From: Lunularia cruciata
Taxonomy: Eukaryota; Streptophyta; Marchantiopsida; Lunulariales; Lunulariaceae
DNA length: 64,000 nt
Direction of reading: 5' to 3'
Assembly: GCA_948567375.1 (NCBI GenBank)
Contig: OX419757.1
Coordinates: 23,002,001 to 23,066,000 of the forward strand
Program-made: the position numbers and the translations under genes
Part shown: positions 47,690 through 58,554 of the stretch, in pieces
Position numbering within the stretch: position 1 is the first letter of the stretch
Layout of the letters: each line of letters opens with the position of its first letter
Notes under the pieces: model-generated
Seen by the model: only the letters and a program-made list of their open reading frames with translations
The model's database searches: none
What the model was told of the DNA's origin: nothing

Positions 47690-48160
47690 AGCTTAGAATT
47701 TAGTGTATCTTTCTAGAATTTCCTATAAAGTAGCATACATGAAAACTAAGGTTTTAGTCATGGAGGACTTTGTTAGGTTAACCGCTATCTTGATTAACCA
47801 TAGTTTAGTCTAACCCTAGTTAGTATGCTAGCTTAGGTTTAGGGACAAGACTATGCATATGAGCTTGGCTTAGCTCATGGTATCTTTAGTGCTCATTCCT
47901 ATAAGGTGAGTTAGATAGTAGTATAGATACTTGGAGAGTGAAACAATTACCAAGAGAGTGTAGTAGAGAGCACTTGCATTAGGAATCTACGTAGTGCAAT
48001 GGTTTAAAGAGTTTTTAATGTTGTTAGAGTTTCCCATGGATGTAACCTTGAGCTTGAGGTGAACCTTATTATTTCTTGTATCATTTTATAGTGCTTTGTG
48101 TTTTATCAATAGATAATCATTAGTGTTTAATCAAAAGCTAAAATTCTCAAGATCATTAAG
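47690..48160 (+). repeat. Probable 3' LTR of the copia remnant
   Basis: Follows the copia RNase H. Near 48030-48110 it reads TTTCCCATGGATGTAACC...GAGGTGAACC...TTTCTTGTATC, resembling the R/U5 region of many plant copia LTRs (...GGTTGAACCACGTAAATC TCTTGTGTC). Exact ends were not found. Confidence 0.45.
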
Positions 48161-48530
48161 TCCAGACTCTTTCTTTTAACTTACTGATTTTTCTACTAAT
48201 TCTATAAATTTATTGGCAATTCTAAACTTTCATGTTATAGTAATCTATTTCTTGTGTTGCACATTATTGATTTTCTTTCTATATTTTTTTGTACTTCAAT
48301 CTTTTAATCAATTTTAGGCTTTATTGGAAAAAAGTTAGAAATTGTGTTTGTCCAAGGATGTGGATTTTCCACATCCATGTTGTGGGTCAGCTTTGATGAG
48401 TAAAAGTTTGCAATCTGATTTTAGAGGAATATCATGGTGTGATGTAAGATATTTTGAAACTTTTAATCTACTTTGAATCTTACATTATAATAGATAAAGA
48501 TGTAAGGAATTAGAATGCTTGTATCTAGTT
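48160..48530. other. AT-rich stretch without gene; one perfect hairpin
   Basis: No coding remains. At 48356-48376 there is a perfect inverted repeat, GGATGTGGA-TTT-TCCACATCC. Confidence 0.6.
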
Positions 48531-51108
48531 TAGAACACCATGTCATATGGACCGCTGCTGCATCTAGAGTAGAACCACACTCACAAGTGAGTAATGAAGA
48601 TGTAGATGGGTGGACCAAACCTAAGAAAAACCTCATGGTTGTAGAGAAATTAGTTGGTGCGAGTAGGAATGCCCTAATGCATGGTTGAGCTAGGATCTAA
48701 GAGCATGCATCCTTGCCCGAGCAAGAGCAAAGATGTGCTCATGTAGCTTGAGGAATAGATGAGTCAACTAAGACAGAATGGAGCATATCTTGACAATGTC
48801 GTTCCATCAAGGAAGATTGTAAACCTCTAGTCCAATCTTACGATAGTGAAGCAAAAGATAGAAGGTTCTCGCATGCCCGTGGGGATAGATTATCTCTCAT
48901 CTTCCTTTATAACATCTGGAAAGAAAAGTATCCTTCCTCCACTTCTATCACAAAAGTCTCCAAAACCAGCCTATCAACAACCACAAAATGAGAGGAAAGT
49001 AGAGGTGTCAAGAAAGCCTAACTACCTAAAAACACTATAAGTGTCATCTCCTCCATAAATATGAAGCCAAATCCTGCACACAAAATTTGTAGAGATATAT
49101 GTCTGCATGCCAAATGCTTTATTATACACTCAAATGTCCTTGGTCTAATAATATCACCAAAGACTCACATAATCCTCCTATCAAAGGCTCTCAAACATGA
49201 TAGGAAGGTCAAGGAAGGGGGAATTGTACGGAGGAGGTAAGTTGGTTGATGAGCAATACTAGAGAAGAGTAAACAAAATGCCACCCATGGATCTCCTAGA
49301 AATAGAAGGTCATCCACATGGAGAACATCCTCCACAAGGGCAGCATCTAAGAAGAGTGTGATAAAATCCTTGGATACTATTGGCACTCCAAGAACACATA
49401 GTCCATCTTGGAGATGTGAAACACCCCTTTGGAAGCTCAAGGTAGGGAGTGGTATCTAAAGGAGACCATACCTTGCACTTTGACACCTTGAATCTCAAGC
49501 TTACTAGATGTAGCTTGGTAGTCAAGTGGCCAAAGCCCTGTCTTATCTGATCTACATGGCTCACAATGTGTATATCATCTGCCAAGGAGGGAAATACACA
49601 ACCTAGCATGGCCAAAGTAGTAGATAAGAGCTTTAAAGTGAGCCATGGCAAATAAGGGTCCCCCTAAAAGGATCTCCTTGATGTGTACCAACAGTTGACT
49701 CCATGATGGTGACTCCCTCATGTGAACAACCATGTTGGTAATAAAGGGAAGCAGGAGAGCCATAAAAAGATTACACAAAAGGAATAAGACTTGCCAAGGA
49801 TCCACTAGCCTCCCTAAGCTCTCTAAAGATGGATGCTCTTGAGATGCTATTAAAAGTGTTCTCAACATCCACCTACAAGAAGGCCCATTCTAGATGGATA
49901 TCTAGGAGTGCCCTAATGCCTAAAGATATAATCTCACATCCTCCAGGTGTAGCTACTCAAACTGATGTGGACTAAGGTGTTGTTGGAAGTGAGAATGATG
50001 CTGAAGGACAATGGTATGGCTGACCAAACACAAGAAGATCCAATAGCAATCTGTCTAATGCTCCCCATGTCCTTCTCCATTATGAGAAGTCGACTAGCAC
50101 CTAATACCCAACTAATAGACATAGGAACGTCTCCTTTTGGCTATTGTTATAGTCACCTAAAACAACTTGGTAAAACCACTAGAAGGATCATATGCTTGAA
50201 AGCAATCTCTAAGATGCTCATATACCATCCTTGACAAGCCTCTTGATGACAAGCAAGGGGTAGCGCACAATGCTTGTGCAAAAAGTGACCTATCAAGACA
50301 TAAAGGCTACTCAAGCTGATAATCTAAGACCTCTAGTGGTAATCCCTCTCCGGCCATAGGATATAGTGAGCATAGGGAAAAGATAGTCTCATTAATAGGA
50401 CTAACCATAAAAGAAAGGGTGTAGCGCTTGTGTTGCTCTACTAAATTCTCCTACTTGATCCAATGTCCTACATTATAATAGAGTGGACTCCGTGGTATCC
50501 TATGGCTAAACTTGTCTCCTAAAATGTGCAGCTCTAATAGACTCCTCTTGTAAGGCCATCCAATCCCCCGCTCAGAATCAACAAAATCTAGCAACCACCT
50601 CTCTATACCACTCTAGCATAACAAAGACACCATCAAGGGAGTAAGAGGAATAGGAATCATGCTGACTTGTCCAAAGGATCATGTGCAAACGATCAAGTGG
50701 TAGGCAAAAAGCTTATCTAGCCTCATCATGGAGTGTACAAGGTAGCCTATGAAATAGATATGGATATGGACATGGAAAACTAGTCTCACTGACCTTAAAA
50801 TGCAACCCATTTGAGAAGCTAACCACTGTAACGACTCGTTCAATATCCCTATGACAATCGATGAAAGGATAGAGGAAACATGCGTAATCTCGATTGTCAT
50901 TGCTATTGATATGCCCGCTCATTTCATGTGAATGTCCCAAACGATCCAATCATAGACCTTGTATATCATTTCCATATGGGTCTTTACCCTTGGCGAGGGT
51001 AAAACATCCATGACGCACCTAATATATATATCCCGCTCCACTCTAGGCCGCTCCACATTCTTGAGTTATGGCTAGCACGCTAATAACTCTAGTAACACAT
51101 GAAGCAAA
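48530..51108 (-). mobile_element. Element R-b: decayed R2-like non-LTR retrotransposon copy, 3' truncated
   Basis: A minus-strand copy homologous to R-a (about 53598-56195). Reading down from 51108: remains of the C2H2 finger region near 51010, the reverse transcriptase region (pieces 50122-49934 with GASRLLIMEKD, and 49868-49165), then the CCHC region at about 48545. It stops where the endonuclease-like domain would begin, so the 3' end is missing. Its 5' limit coincides with that of R-a, near the ATG of the finger region. Stops throughout. Confidence 0.75.
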
Positions 51109-52278
51109 ATCTATACCGTTGATTTGATTAAGAAAGCATATTCTTGACGGTCCCGCATGTTCAGATGTACACAAGAAGGAATTCAAATTATCGGAAGTAC
51201 ACAGGAAGGAATTCAAATTATAGTCAAAAGCTCATGAAGGAACGGAAGAAAGAATTTCACTCCCAAGACTGACTCGTCTACAGATACTGTTGCATATTAA
51301 TTGCTGTGGGACGTTTGGTATGGACTGGTAAGACAAATATCATTACACGCGCACCTGGCCTCGGTGGCCTGATCCAATGTGTCTTTGCAAATTAGGTACT
51401 AAACTGTAAATCATCAAAAGATCTGGGAAGAGAGTGATGTCTGTCAATCAATTGGAAGAGTGAGAATTTGAAGGAATGAGATCGATGAAGCACTCAATGC
51501 ACCACATCGACGTATCCAGGAAAGGAAGCTAGTTAAGAAAAGGAAAGCGTGCGAGAAGGTCTTACATGCAGTACTGTAAAGAGCTACTTCCTGTTGCAAC
51601 GTATGCAAATTGCCAATATGTAATCTAATCTCTCTCATGTTTTCTGCTTCCTTGGTCCCGCCAGACCTGCTGTGTTCAAATGATTTGCGGCGGATAAATC
51701 GCAGTCAGGAAAAACAGATTGTACATGTGAGAACATTAAAATATTACTTTGTTTTAGCGGGCATAAAGTGACGTTGGGTGTGGACCAGGATACTGCAGTA
51801 GAGATAACACTGGGTTGCCAACTAAGCACGCGTTACGTGTCAGCGGCATGGCGAGGCGAAAAGGCACGATTGGGTTGGAGCAAGAATTACGGAGTCCTTT
51901 TAGCGTCTCTCTGAAATGAATAAATTTTATTTGACTCTTTGTAAGCAGAACTGAAATTACGATAGAATTTAGATTGCCTCCCTCTCAGTTGCAATTAATT
52001 GTCTTTTCTCCCAGATCGCCCTTATATCTCGCTGACTGACCTTCTGCAATCACTTGATGAAACAATTGGCAGAACTGGACTTGTCGGGGAACAGCCGTTA
52101 CCTCTTCTCCCTGAACCGTAACTCTTTCTCTCTCTTGATTGTACGCGACAGCGACACTTGATCATCAGGCAGTTTACACAGTACTTTTTGCCATTCCATC
52201 TAGTCTTACCTGATGGGAAACCAAGCCCAACCTTCTGGAGACGAACTCCTCATCACTGTAGATGATTTTAATTCTATT
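51109..52278. other. Low-copy intergenic DNA, no gene recognised
   Basis: Higher complexity than the retroelement blocks, with CpG-containing words. Only a short direct repeat stands out: TACACAAGAAGGAATTCAA at 51168 and TACACAGGAAGGAATTCAA at 51198 (period 30). Open frames on the minus strand (51444-51638, 51635-51829) show no motif. Confidence 0.5.
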
Positions 52279-52279
52279 C

Positions 52280-52560
52280 GTTGAATTCCACTCCTGACCT
52301 CACGGGGCCGAATTCTTCATCTAGGTCTAAAGTTTAATTTGTTCTATTTCTAGTTGACCTCCAGTCCGGTTTCAACTTGAAGCCGAATTAGCCGTTCAGG
52401 TTGGAAATCTAATTCCTTCCGGTTGAACTCTGGTCCGGCCGCAAATTCCTGTTCGTTCAATTTGGAAAATCTAGTTTCTTTCACTACGAACTGAACTCCA
52501 GTCCAGAAGTCTGTTTTCATATTGTGTTCGGAATTTATAGTTCCACTCATCCACCCTGCA
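52280..52560 (-). repeat. Degenerate tandem repeat of about 69 bp, open on the minus strand
   Basis: Units start at about 52280, 52353, 52422 and 52491, each with a variant of GTTGAACTCCAGTCCGG. The last three are spaced by 69 bp, a multiple of three. A minus frame of 66 codons (52550-52350) crosses them and shows a repeat of about 23 residues, for example TGVQFVVKETRF followed by GPEFNRKELDFQ, then GLEVN and a stop. It may be the remnant of a repeat-containing exon or a noncoding minisatellite. Confidence 0.5.
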
Positions 52561-52839
52561 GTCCGCCGGAAGCCGGAGATGAATGATCCTCCTGCTCAGG
52601 AAACCATTTGCCCTGCGTGTGAATTATAGATCAATGTATTGTTCCCCGAAACATTCAGTTGACAAAAATCCAAATATCCTCAATCACGAACGAGCCAGTC
52701 CGTTTTGGAGTTGCCGCAATAAACAAAAGAGGACCGGCCATGTTCTATGTGAAATTGGATCGTGCAAGTACAGTAGGGCATTACAAGAACATCGTCTAGT
52801 TGTTTGTGAAACTAGGTGCCACGTCATATTGAACGGGTA

Positions 52840-52952
52840 CTGTTAAGTCTTTTTGCTAACTTGGGGTGCCGTTAAGTCGATGTGCCAAAGCTCGGGTACG
52901 GTTAAGTCCATCTCTGGTCTTCCTATCCTTCTTGTTATACTACGCGGTCGCC
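52840..52952 (+). repeat. Dispersed repeat P with motif ACGCGGTCGCC
   Basis: Contains AACTTGGGGTGCCGTTAAGTC, GTGCCAAAG and GGGTACGGTTAAGTCC, then ACGCGGTCGCC at 52942-52952. Copy S (57243-57411) has the same order and direction. Copy Q (56884-56968) has the first block inverted relative to the motif. No coding frame. Confidence 0.7.
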
Positions 52953-53597
52953 CTTTTGGGGTAATTTCCAAGCTGAAATAACCTTTTCAATCTACTCCGC
53001 GCCGCAACTCTAGTACGCCTTTTTTTCTACGTCTCTCTGACACAACGATAGTAACGATCGGATATTCAATGTTGCTAATTTGGTTCTGTCTGGAGGTACT
53101 CGTAGGACAGGACCTCATGTATTTCACGCCAAGTATTGTTGGATCTTGAAGCTGAGACATCTTATGTTTGCGCACGAGTTTGGGGGAGTTGCTGGAGAGT
53201 GTGGAGACGGGAGAGGAGAGAGAGAGAGACGTGAGATAATTTTGATAATTTTTGATTGCTCTCTAGCATGTAGCATTCGAGTGAATAGCAGATTCTTTTT
53301 ATTTTTTAATTTTGGTTCCATTGGTATCTAGATGGGAGACTATGGAGAAGGGAATAGAATGTTATGAAGATTTTTAGTTTTTTTTTAAGGTTAGAGAGTG
53401 ATCATTATACATGGAGAATGGATTTTCATTTTTATTTTTAATTTTTTGGTTTTTATAATTAAATTTTATATGAATTTAATTTGAAAATTTTGAAGATGAA
53501 AATTGAAAATTATGAGAGTTTATAAATTTTAAGGTTTAGAGAGATTGTTTTCTTATGTGAGGAGTTGTGGTTTTGCAAATATGGGGAGATATGAAAA
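52953..53597. other. Intergenic DNA upstream of element R-a
   Basis: Contains a GA-rich run (about 53211-53230) and very AT-rich sequence (53390-53540). Small frames at 53080-53331 have no recognisable motif. Confidence 0.5.
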
Positions 53598-53605
53598 GAA
53601 ATATC

Positions 53606-54193
53606 ATGTGTTACTATCATTATTATTGTACTAGCCATGGCTACACTTTCCATGTGGGGTCACCTAGAGCGGGTCGGGATACACCATGCCCGGTGTGTCA
53701 CCAACGCTTTACCTCACAAGGGGTAAAGACCCATGTGGGAATGATGCACAAGGATTATGATTGGACCACTTGGGAGGCCCACGTGAGACGAGTGACCGCA
53801 TCGACATCAATGACACTTGAGATTACGCATGCTTCTTCTATACCTTCGTTGATCGTTCCAAGGATACCAATCGAGTCGTGGGAGTGGTTAGCTTCTCAGG
53901 CGGGTTGCATTTTGGGGTTATTTGAGACTAGTTTTCCATGTCCACGTCTATTCCATAGGCTACCCCGCACACTCCATGATGAGGCTAGACGGACTTTTTG
54001 CTTACCACTGGATCGTTTGGCACGTGATCCCTTGGACGAGTTAGCGTGGTTCCTATTCCTCCTACTCCCTCGATGGTGTCTTTGTTATGCTAGAGGGGGA
54101 CCCGCGGGGCATAGAGAGGTGGCAGCTAGATTTCGTCGATTCCGAGCGGGGGATTGGGCAGCACTTCAGGAGGAGTCTGTTAGAGCTACATAA
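53606..54193 (+). pseudogene. R-a N-terminal region with C2H2 zinc finger
   Basis: 196 codons from the ATG at 53606; the frame is open from 53567. At 53687-53749 is CPVCHQRFTSQGVKTHVGMMH, a CX2CX11HX4H finger of the kind at the N-terminus of R2-like elements, where it helps choose the DNA target. Downstream are LPRWCLCYARGG and REVAARFRRFRAGDW, a segment seen before the reverse transcriptase in this element type. A stop at 54191-54193 ends this piece; homologous sequence goes on in other frames. Confidence 0.65.
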
Positions 54194-54256
54194 TTTAGGA
54201 GACAAGCATCGCCATAGGATACCACAGATTCCACTTGATTACGACGATGTAGGACA

Positions 54257-56050
54257 TTGGGTCAGGCGGGAGAGTTTAGTAGAGTAGCACGAGCGCTACA
54301 CCCTTTGTCTATAGCGAGTCCTACTGATGAGACCATCTCTTCCTTACGCTCATTGCATCCTATAGCAGTAGAGGGACTACCACTAGAGGTCTTAGATTAT
54401 CAGCCTGAGCAGCCTTTATGTCTTGATAGGTCGCTATTTGCACAAGCATAGTGCACTGCCCCTCGCCTCTCCTCAAGAGGCTTGTCAGGGATGGTTTATG
54501 AGCACCTTAGAGATTGCTTCTAGGCAGATGATCCTTCTTGTGGTTTTACCGAGTTGTTTCAGGTGGTTGCAGTAGTAGCGAGAGGAGACATTCCTATGTT
54601 TGTTAGTCGGGTCTTAGGTGCTAGTCGACTTCTCGCGATTGAGAAGGACACGGGAGGCATTAGACCGATTGCTATTGGAGAGATCTTTTTGCGTTTGGTC
54701 AGTCGTACCATTGCCCTTCAGCATCGTTCTCACTTTCGACAACACCTTAGTCCACATCAGTTTGGAGTAGCTACACCTTGAGGATGTGAGGCTATATCTC
54801 AAGGCATTAGAGCACTCCTAGATATCCATCCGGAGCGGGTCGTCCTACAGGTGGATGTTGAGAACGCTTTTAATAGCTTCTCACGTGCATCCATCTTTAG
54901 AGAGCTTAGGGAGGCTGGTGGATCCTTGGCAAGTCTCATTCCTTTTGTGCGGTCTTTTTATGGCTCTCTTGCTTCCTTTTACTACCAGCATGGTGGTTCA
55001 CAAGAGGGAGTCACCGTCTTGGAGTCAACTGTTGGTACACAATAGGGAGATCCTTTTTGGGGGGGGGGGGGGGGGGGCTTATTTTCCATGGCTCACTTTA
55101 GAGCCCTCCTATCTACTACTTTGGCCATGCCAGGTTGTGTATTTCCCTCCTTGGCAGATGATACACACATCGTAGGCCCTATAGATCAGATTAGGCAGGC
55201 CTTTGACTACTTGACTACCGAGCTACATCTAGTAGGCTTGAGAGTCAAGGTGTCAAAGTGTAGGGCATGGTCCCCTTTAGGTATCCCTCCCCACCTTGAG
55301 CTTCTAGAGGGGTGCATCACATCCATAGATGGACTTCGTGTTCTTGGAGTGCCAGTAGGATTGAAGGATTTTGTCACACGCTTCCTAGACGCTACCCTTG
55401 TAGAGGATGTTCTCCATGTGGATGACCTTCCATTACTAGGAGATCCGCATGTGGCATTTGGTATACTCTCTTCCAGTATTGCTCATCGACCATCCTACCT
55501 CATCCGTACAGTTCCCTCCTCATCGTCCTTCCTATTACGTCTGAGAGCATTTGATATGAGGATTATGGGAGTCTTTGGTGATATTATTGGACCAGGGACT
55601 TTTGAGTGTGTGACAGGGGATTTGGCACGTATACAAACGGCTCTACCAATCTCATGTGGTGGGGTTGGCTTGCTTTCTATGGAGGAGATGGCACCTATAG
55701 CATTTTTGGGTAGTTGGGCTCTCTCGGCACCCCTACTTGCCTCTCATTTTGTGGTTGCTGATAGGTCGGTTTTGGAGACTTATGTGATAGAGGTGGAAGG
55801 AGGATCCTTTTCTCTCCAGGTGTTATTGCGGCAGACAAGAGATAGTCTATCCCCACGAGCACAAGAGTGTTTTCCATCGTTTGCTTCACTATCGTCAGAT
55901 TGGACTAGAGGTCTACAATCTTCCTTGATGGAGCAATCGTGTGAGCATACGCTACATTCTCTCTTAGTTGACTCGTCCATTCCTCAGGCTACTAGAGCAT
56001 GTCTACGCTCTTGCTCCGGCATGGGTGCAGGCTCGTGGATCCTAGCTTGA
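54257..56050 (+). pseudogene. R-a reverse transcriptase region
   Basis: Copies element RNA into DNA. Pieces: 54257-54451, a lead with FSRVARALHPLSIASPTDET; 54554-54781 with LGASRLLAIEKDTGGIRPIA (motif 1/2); 54851-55045 with VENAFNSFSRASIF, where the Asp of VDVENAF is the first catalytic Asp; the GTQQGDP segment near 55037-55056; and 55088-56050, a 320-codon frame with FPSLADDTHIVG (catalytic ADD at 55154-55162) and the thumb. The frame is broken by a stop near 54779 and by the G run at 55059-55077. R-b has only a short G run at the same place, so the expansion is specific to R-a or an assembly error. Confidence 0.75.
55059..55077. repeat. G homopolymer (19 G) inside the reverse transcriptase
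   Basis: Nineteen G in a row, just after the QGDP codons. The equivalent place in R-b (about 49656-49661) has a short run only. The length is a likely source of sequencing or assembly error. Confidence 0.9.
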
Positions 56051-56099
56051 CCATGCATTAGGGCTTTCCGACTTGCACCGGCTACTTTCTCTACAACGA

Positions 56100-56641
56100 T
56101 GAGGTTTTGCCTAGGTTTGGTCCACCCATCTGCATCTTCACTACTCACTTGTGAGTGTGGTTCTACACTAGATGCAGCGGCGGTCCACATGACATAGTGT
56201 CCTTTTGGAGGATAGAGGATAGCTACCCATGATGCCATTAGAGACATAGTGTTTGCTATGGCACGAGAGAGTGGATACTTAGCTTGGAGGGAGCGTTCGT
56301 ATGTGTTGCAGACAACACGTGTCAGGGCAGACTTATACTTGGTCCAAGATGATCAGGTGACAGTAGCGGATGTCGTGGTCATGGACCCTATGCGGGAAAC
56401 AGTTTCGGAGGGAGTGATTACCCATCCCCCTGGATGGGCGGCGAGTGCAGCAGCAAGTCGCAAGGTCTCCAAGTATAGGGGCATGCAGCGAGGTCACCTC
56501 TTTGTTCCTCTAACCTTGGAGTTATATGGAGCGATGGACACGGCATTTGACACATTTGTCAGAGAGTGTGCAAGAGCTTATCGTGTTAGGCGTCAGGGGG
56601 TACCACTCTCACTCTCATACTTTGTAGCTTACTTTAGATAG
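56100..56641 (+). pseudogene. R-a CCHC knuckle and restriction-like endonuclease region
   Basis: In R2-like elements this C-terminal part nicks the target DNA to prime reverse transcription. Here CECGSTLD...VHMT then a stop and C (from 56150) forms a CXC...H...C knuckle; R-c has Arg in place of the stop. Next, 56249-56641 is open for 130 codons. It has RADLYLV at 56324 followed by Asp 12 residues after RAD (56369-56371), which fits the family pattern (K/R)PD-X12-14-D/E with Ala for Pro. After it come KYRGMQRGHLFVP and ELYGAMDTAFDTFV. The endonuclease call is inference from motif order and spacing. Confidence 0.6.
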
Positions 56642-56805
56642 CGTGTGTCCATTGCTCTACAGAGGGCAGTGGCTGGAGCAATCCATAGGAGAGCAATCAC
56701 ATTAGGTGATGTTTCTTCGGATGCTCCAGTTGTGTGTAGACCGTACAACTTGCATAGCTCGGATATCTTAGGTGCGGTAGGGCAGATTTCTCATACAGAC
56801 TCTAT

Positions 56806-56870
56806 TGGGGCTTAGCCCCATGTTACCTTTTTTGTCTCTCCTTTGTACGGCTTGATGGGGTCTTCCCATC
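56806..56870 (+). other. Paired hairpins in the 3' tail of R-a
   Basis: Hairpin 1 is TGGGGC-TTA-GCCCCA (56806-56820). Hairpin 2 is GATGGG-GTCTT-CCCATC (56854-56870). Both are exactly kept in R-c (60800-60814 and 60848-60864), although surrounding bases differ. Such 3' structures serve as reverse transcriptase recognition sites in R2-like elements. Confidence 0.75.
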
Positions 56871-56883
56871 CTTCATTTTTCCT

Positions 56884-56968
56884 ACGCGGTCGCCTTTTTC
56901 TCAGTTTAGAGAGGAAAACACAGTACCCAACTTTGGCACTTGGACTTAGCGGCACCCCAAGTTGGCAG
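56884..56968 (-). repeat. Dispersed repeat Q (inverted block) with ACGCGGTCGCC
   Basis: ACGCGGTCGCC on plus at 56884-56894, then the inverted form of the P/S block (GTACCCAACTTTGGCAC...CTTAGCGGCACCCCAAGTTGG, 56923-56966). Together with P it places an inverted pair around element R-a. Confidence 0.65.
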
Positions 56969-57242
56969 TAAAAAGTTAACAATATCTTAAAGCATGATGT
57001 GGATTTTGTCAGTACGTGCTGGCACTGCACTTTTCAGACAGCTAGACTTGGTTTGTGTGAACGTTCAATATTATATGGAGAGGCAACTCAGCATAGATGA
57101 TCGCAGTTCGATGAAATTCCCAAATCCTAATTTAACTAAATAGACTGGTTAGAAGCAATCCCGCCTTGCACGAAAAGGTCTGAAGCAGTCCCGCATTCTC
57201 TGCCAACTAGGACAATCAGTTGCCACGTTGCTCAACGTCTTT

Positions 57243-57450
57243 GGCCAACTTGGGTGCCGCTAAGTCTAAGTGCCAAAGTTGAGGTACTGTTAAATAAATC
57301 CCTGGACAACGCATCTTTATGACGCAATCATCATGATTAGGAATTATATATGTCTTCTCAGCAATAGCATAGCACTCTTCGAAAAGAGTGTTATGCGTTC
57401 ACGCGGTCGCCTTTCCTTCGAAAAGACCTCTCAAATAGTGAAAAGGTCTT
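57243..57450 (+). repeat. Dispersed repeat S with motif and two flanking hairpins
   Basis: Block CCAACTTGGGTGCCGCTAAG and GTGCCAAAGTTGAGGTAC (57244-57288), then ACGCGGTCGCC (57401-57411). A perfect hairpin CACTCTT-CGAA-AAGAGTG is at 57373-57390 and a longer-loop one with arms AAGACCT and AGGTCTT is at about 57424-57451. Could be a small nonautonomous element or a structured RNA; nothing decides this. Confidence 0.5.
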
Positions 57451-57539
57451 AAGTTTTGATTCGCGCCACTCACAAGTATTTGAGCATTTATTCTAATCTT
57501 AGACAACTATCCTGATGGTGGATACTGTCGAAATTTCTA

Positions 57540-58264
57540 GATCTGTCTAGACCAGATGGATATAGCTTTGATGCCTATCTTAGTACCTTTTTCCTGGGCT
57601 CCTCGAGCAAAGTCTCTGCTCTTTCTCGGAACAGTTCTGCATAGAAGGATGAAAATACCAAATTCCGTCATTATTTCGCCCACTGAACCTGCAGTCTTAA
57701 CGTCTAACAAATCATTTGAAGAATTTCACAGACGGCAAGTAGTCAATCTGCTCCATACAAGTAATATTATTGTCTTTACTCGCCTTGCCTATTCCAACAA
57801 ATGAATATCGTAGAGCCATCCGGTCAATCGTCCTAAACACATCTAAATGTGAGAGTCGAGTACCGCACAGGATTCTCCAGGTTTTTCCTAAGTCACATCG
57901 AAACGACAACCATACACTAAAGGCAACTGAAGTCGTCACTTACACAGATTTAAAGTTTTGTTGTTATGCCGAAGATATGTTACCATGTAATGTACCGTTC
58001 CAAAATTTTCTTAGAAAGAAGTCATGTACTTCAGATACATTTGGAATCGACCTCAAACCGTTAGATGTTCCAGTTAAGCACGCAGCTGTTATAGCTGTAC
58101 CAGTTCCAATAAGTACCTATAACATTGTCATTGCATGCAAATTATTTAGACCATTGCTTTCCTTACAGCTCAACCGGTGCTCTGGGCAAAGCCCGGACGA
58201 TTGTGCAGTCGGGGAGAGAATCGATTCTCCCTTTAAAATCTTGTGGTTTCTAAGCTCCAGCTGA
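57540..58264 (-). other. Gene-like open stretches, both strands, unidentified
   Basis: The minus strand has a 75-codon frame (57939-57712: SVWLSFRCDLGKTWRILCGT, then RMALRYSFVGIG) with flanking open pieces. The plus strand has a 164-codon frame (57770-58264). I recognise neither. Base composition is like low-copy DNA. Either could be an exon of a decayed host gene; the plus frame includes CRSGQSP-type sequence over a near-palindrome (GGGAGAGAATCGATTCTCCC at 58208-58227) and may be chance. Confidence 0.25.
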
Positions 58265-58554
58265 ACCCCATCCGGATGATTGTGTAAGATTGTACATACG
58301 CTTGCTTACAAACCACCTGACCTCCATCGTGCAGCCAGAGGATGACTCGTTAATCATGAGAAACAAACAACAGAATGTACGGTGTTCAAATTGCGGGTTC
58401 ATGACAATGCTCTATCTTAAATTCCAGCATCCAGAAGAAAATGAATTTAATTCACCGCATATTTTATTATGATATCCAAGAGAGAGAATTTAACACTATG
58501 AGAATCTTAAAGACTAAGTTTAGACTTATAGACTTATTGCGACCCTAGAAAAGC

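Larger units (their letters stand above)
53598..56880 (+). mobile_element. Element R-a: R2-like non-LTR retrotransposon, nearly full coding length
   Basis: Plus-strand element with, in order, a C2H2 finger, reverse transcriptase, CCHC knuckle, an endonuclease-like domain and a 3' tail with two hairpins. The start is set where homology with R-b begins (about 53598) and the end after the hairpins. No LTRs, and no AP-endonuclease domain upstream of the reverse transcriptase. Interrupted by a few stops and frameshifts and by a run of 19 G, so not active as written. The coding part is better preserved and more GC-rich than the LTR elements nearby. Confidence 0.8.

Noticed and set aside
55695-55980. 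Minus-strand frames opposite the R-a reverse transcriptase
   Set aside because: Shadow frames; the same appear opposite R-c (59698-59983) because the sense strands are alike.
53598-56880. Reading R elements as ordinary plant L1 LINEs
   Set aside because: No AP-endonuclease region before the reverse transcriptase; a C2H2 finger at the N-terminus and a CCHC plus RAD-X12-D block at the C-terminus point to the restriction-like endonuclease type.
58190-58300. Possible tRNA-like or structured RNA near CCCGGACGATTGTG
   Set aside because: No cloverleaf could be drawn and no A-box/B-box pair is present.
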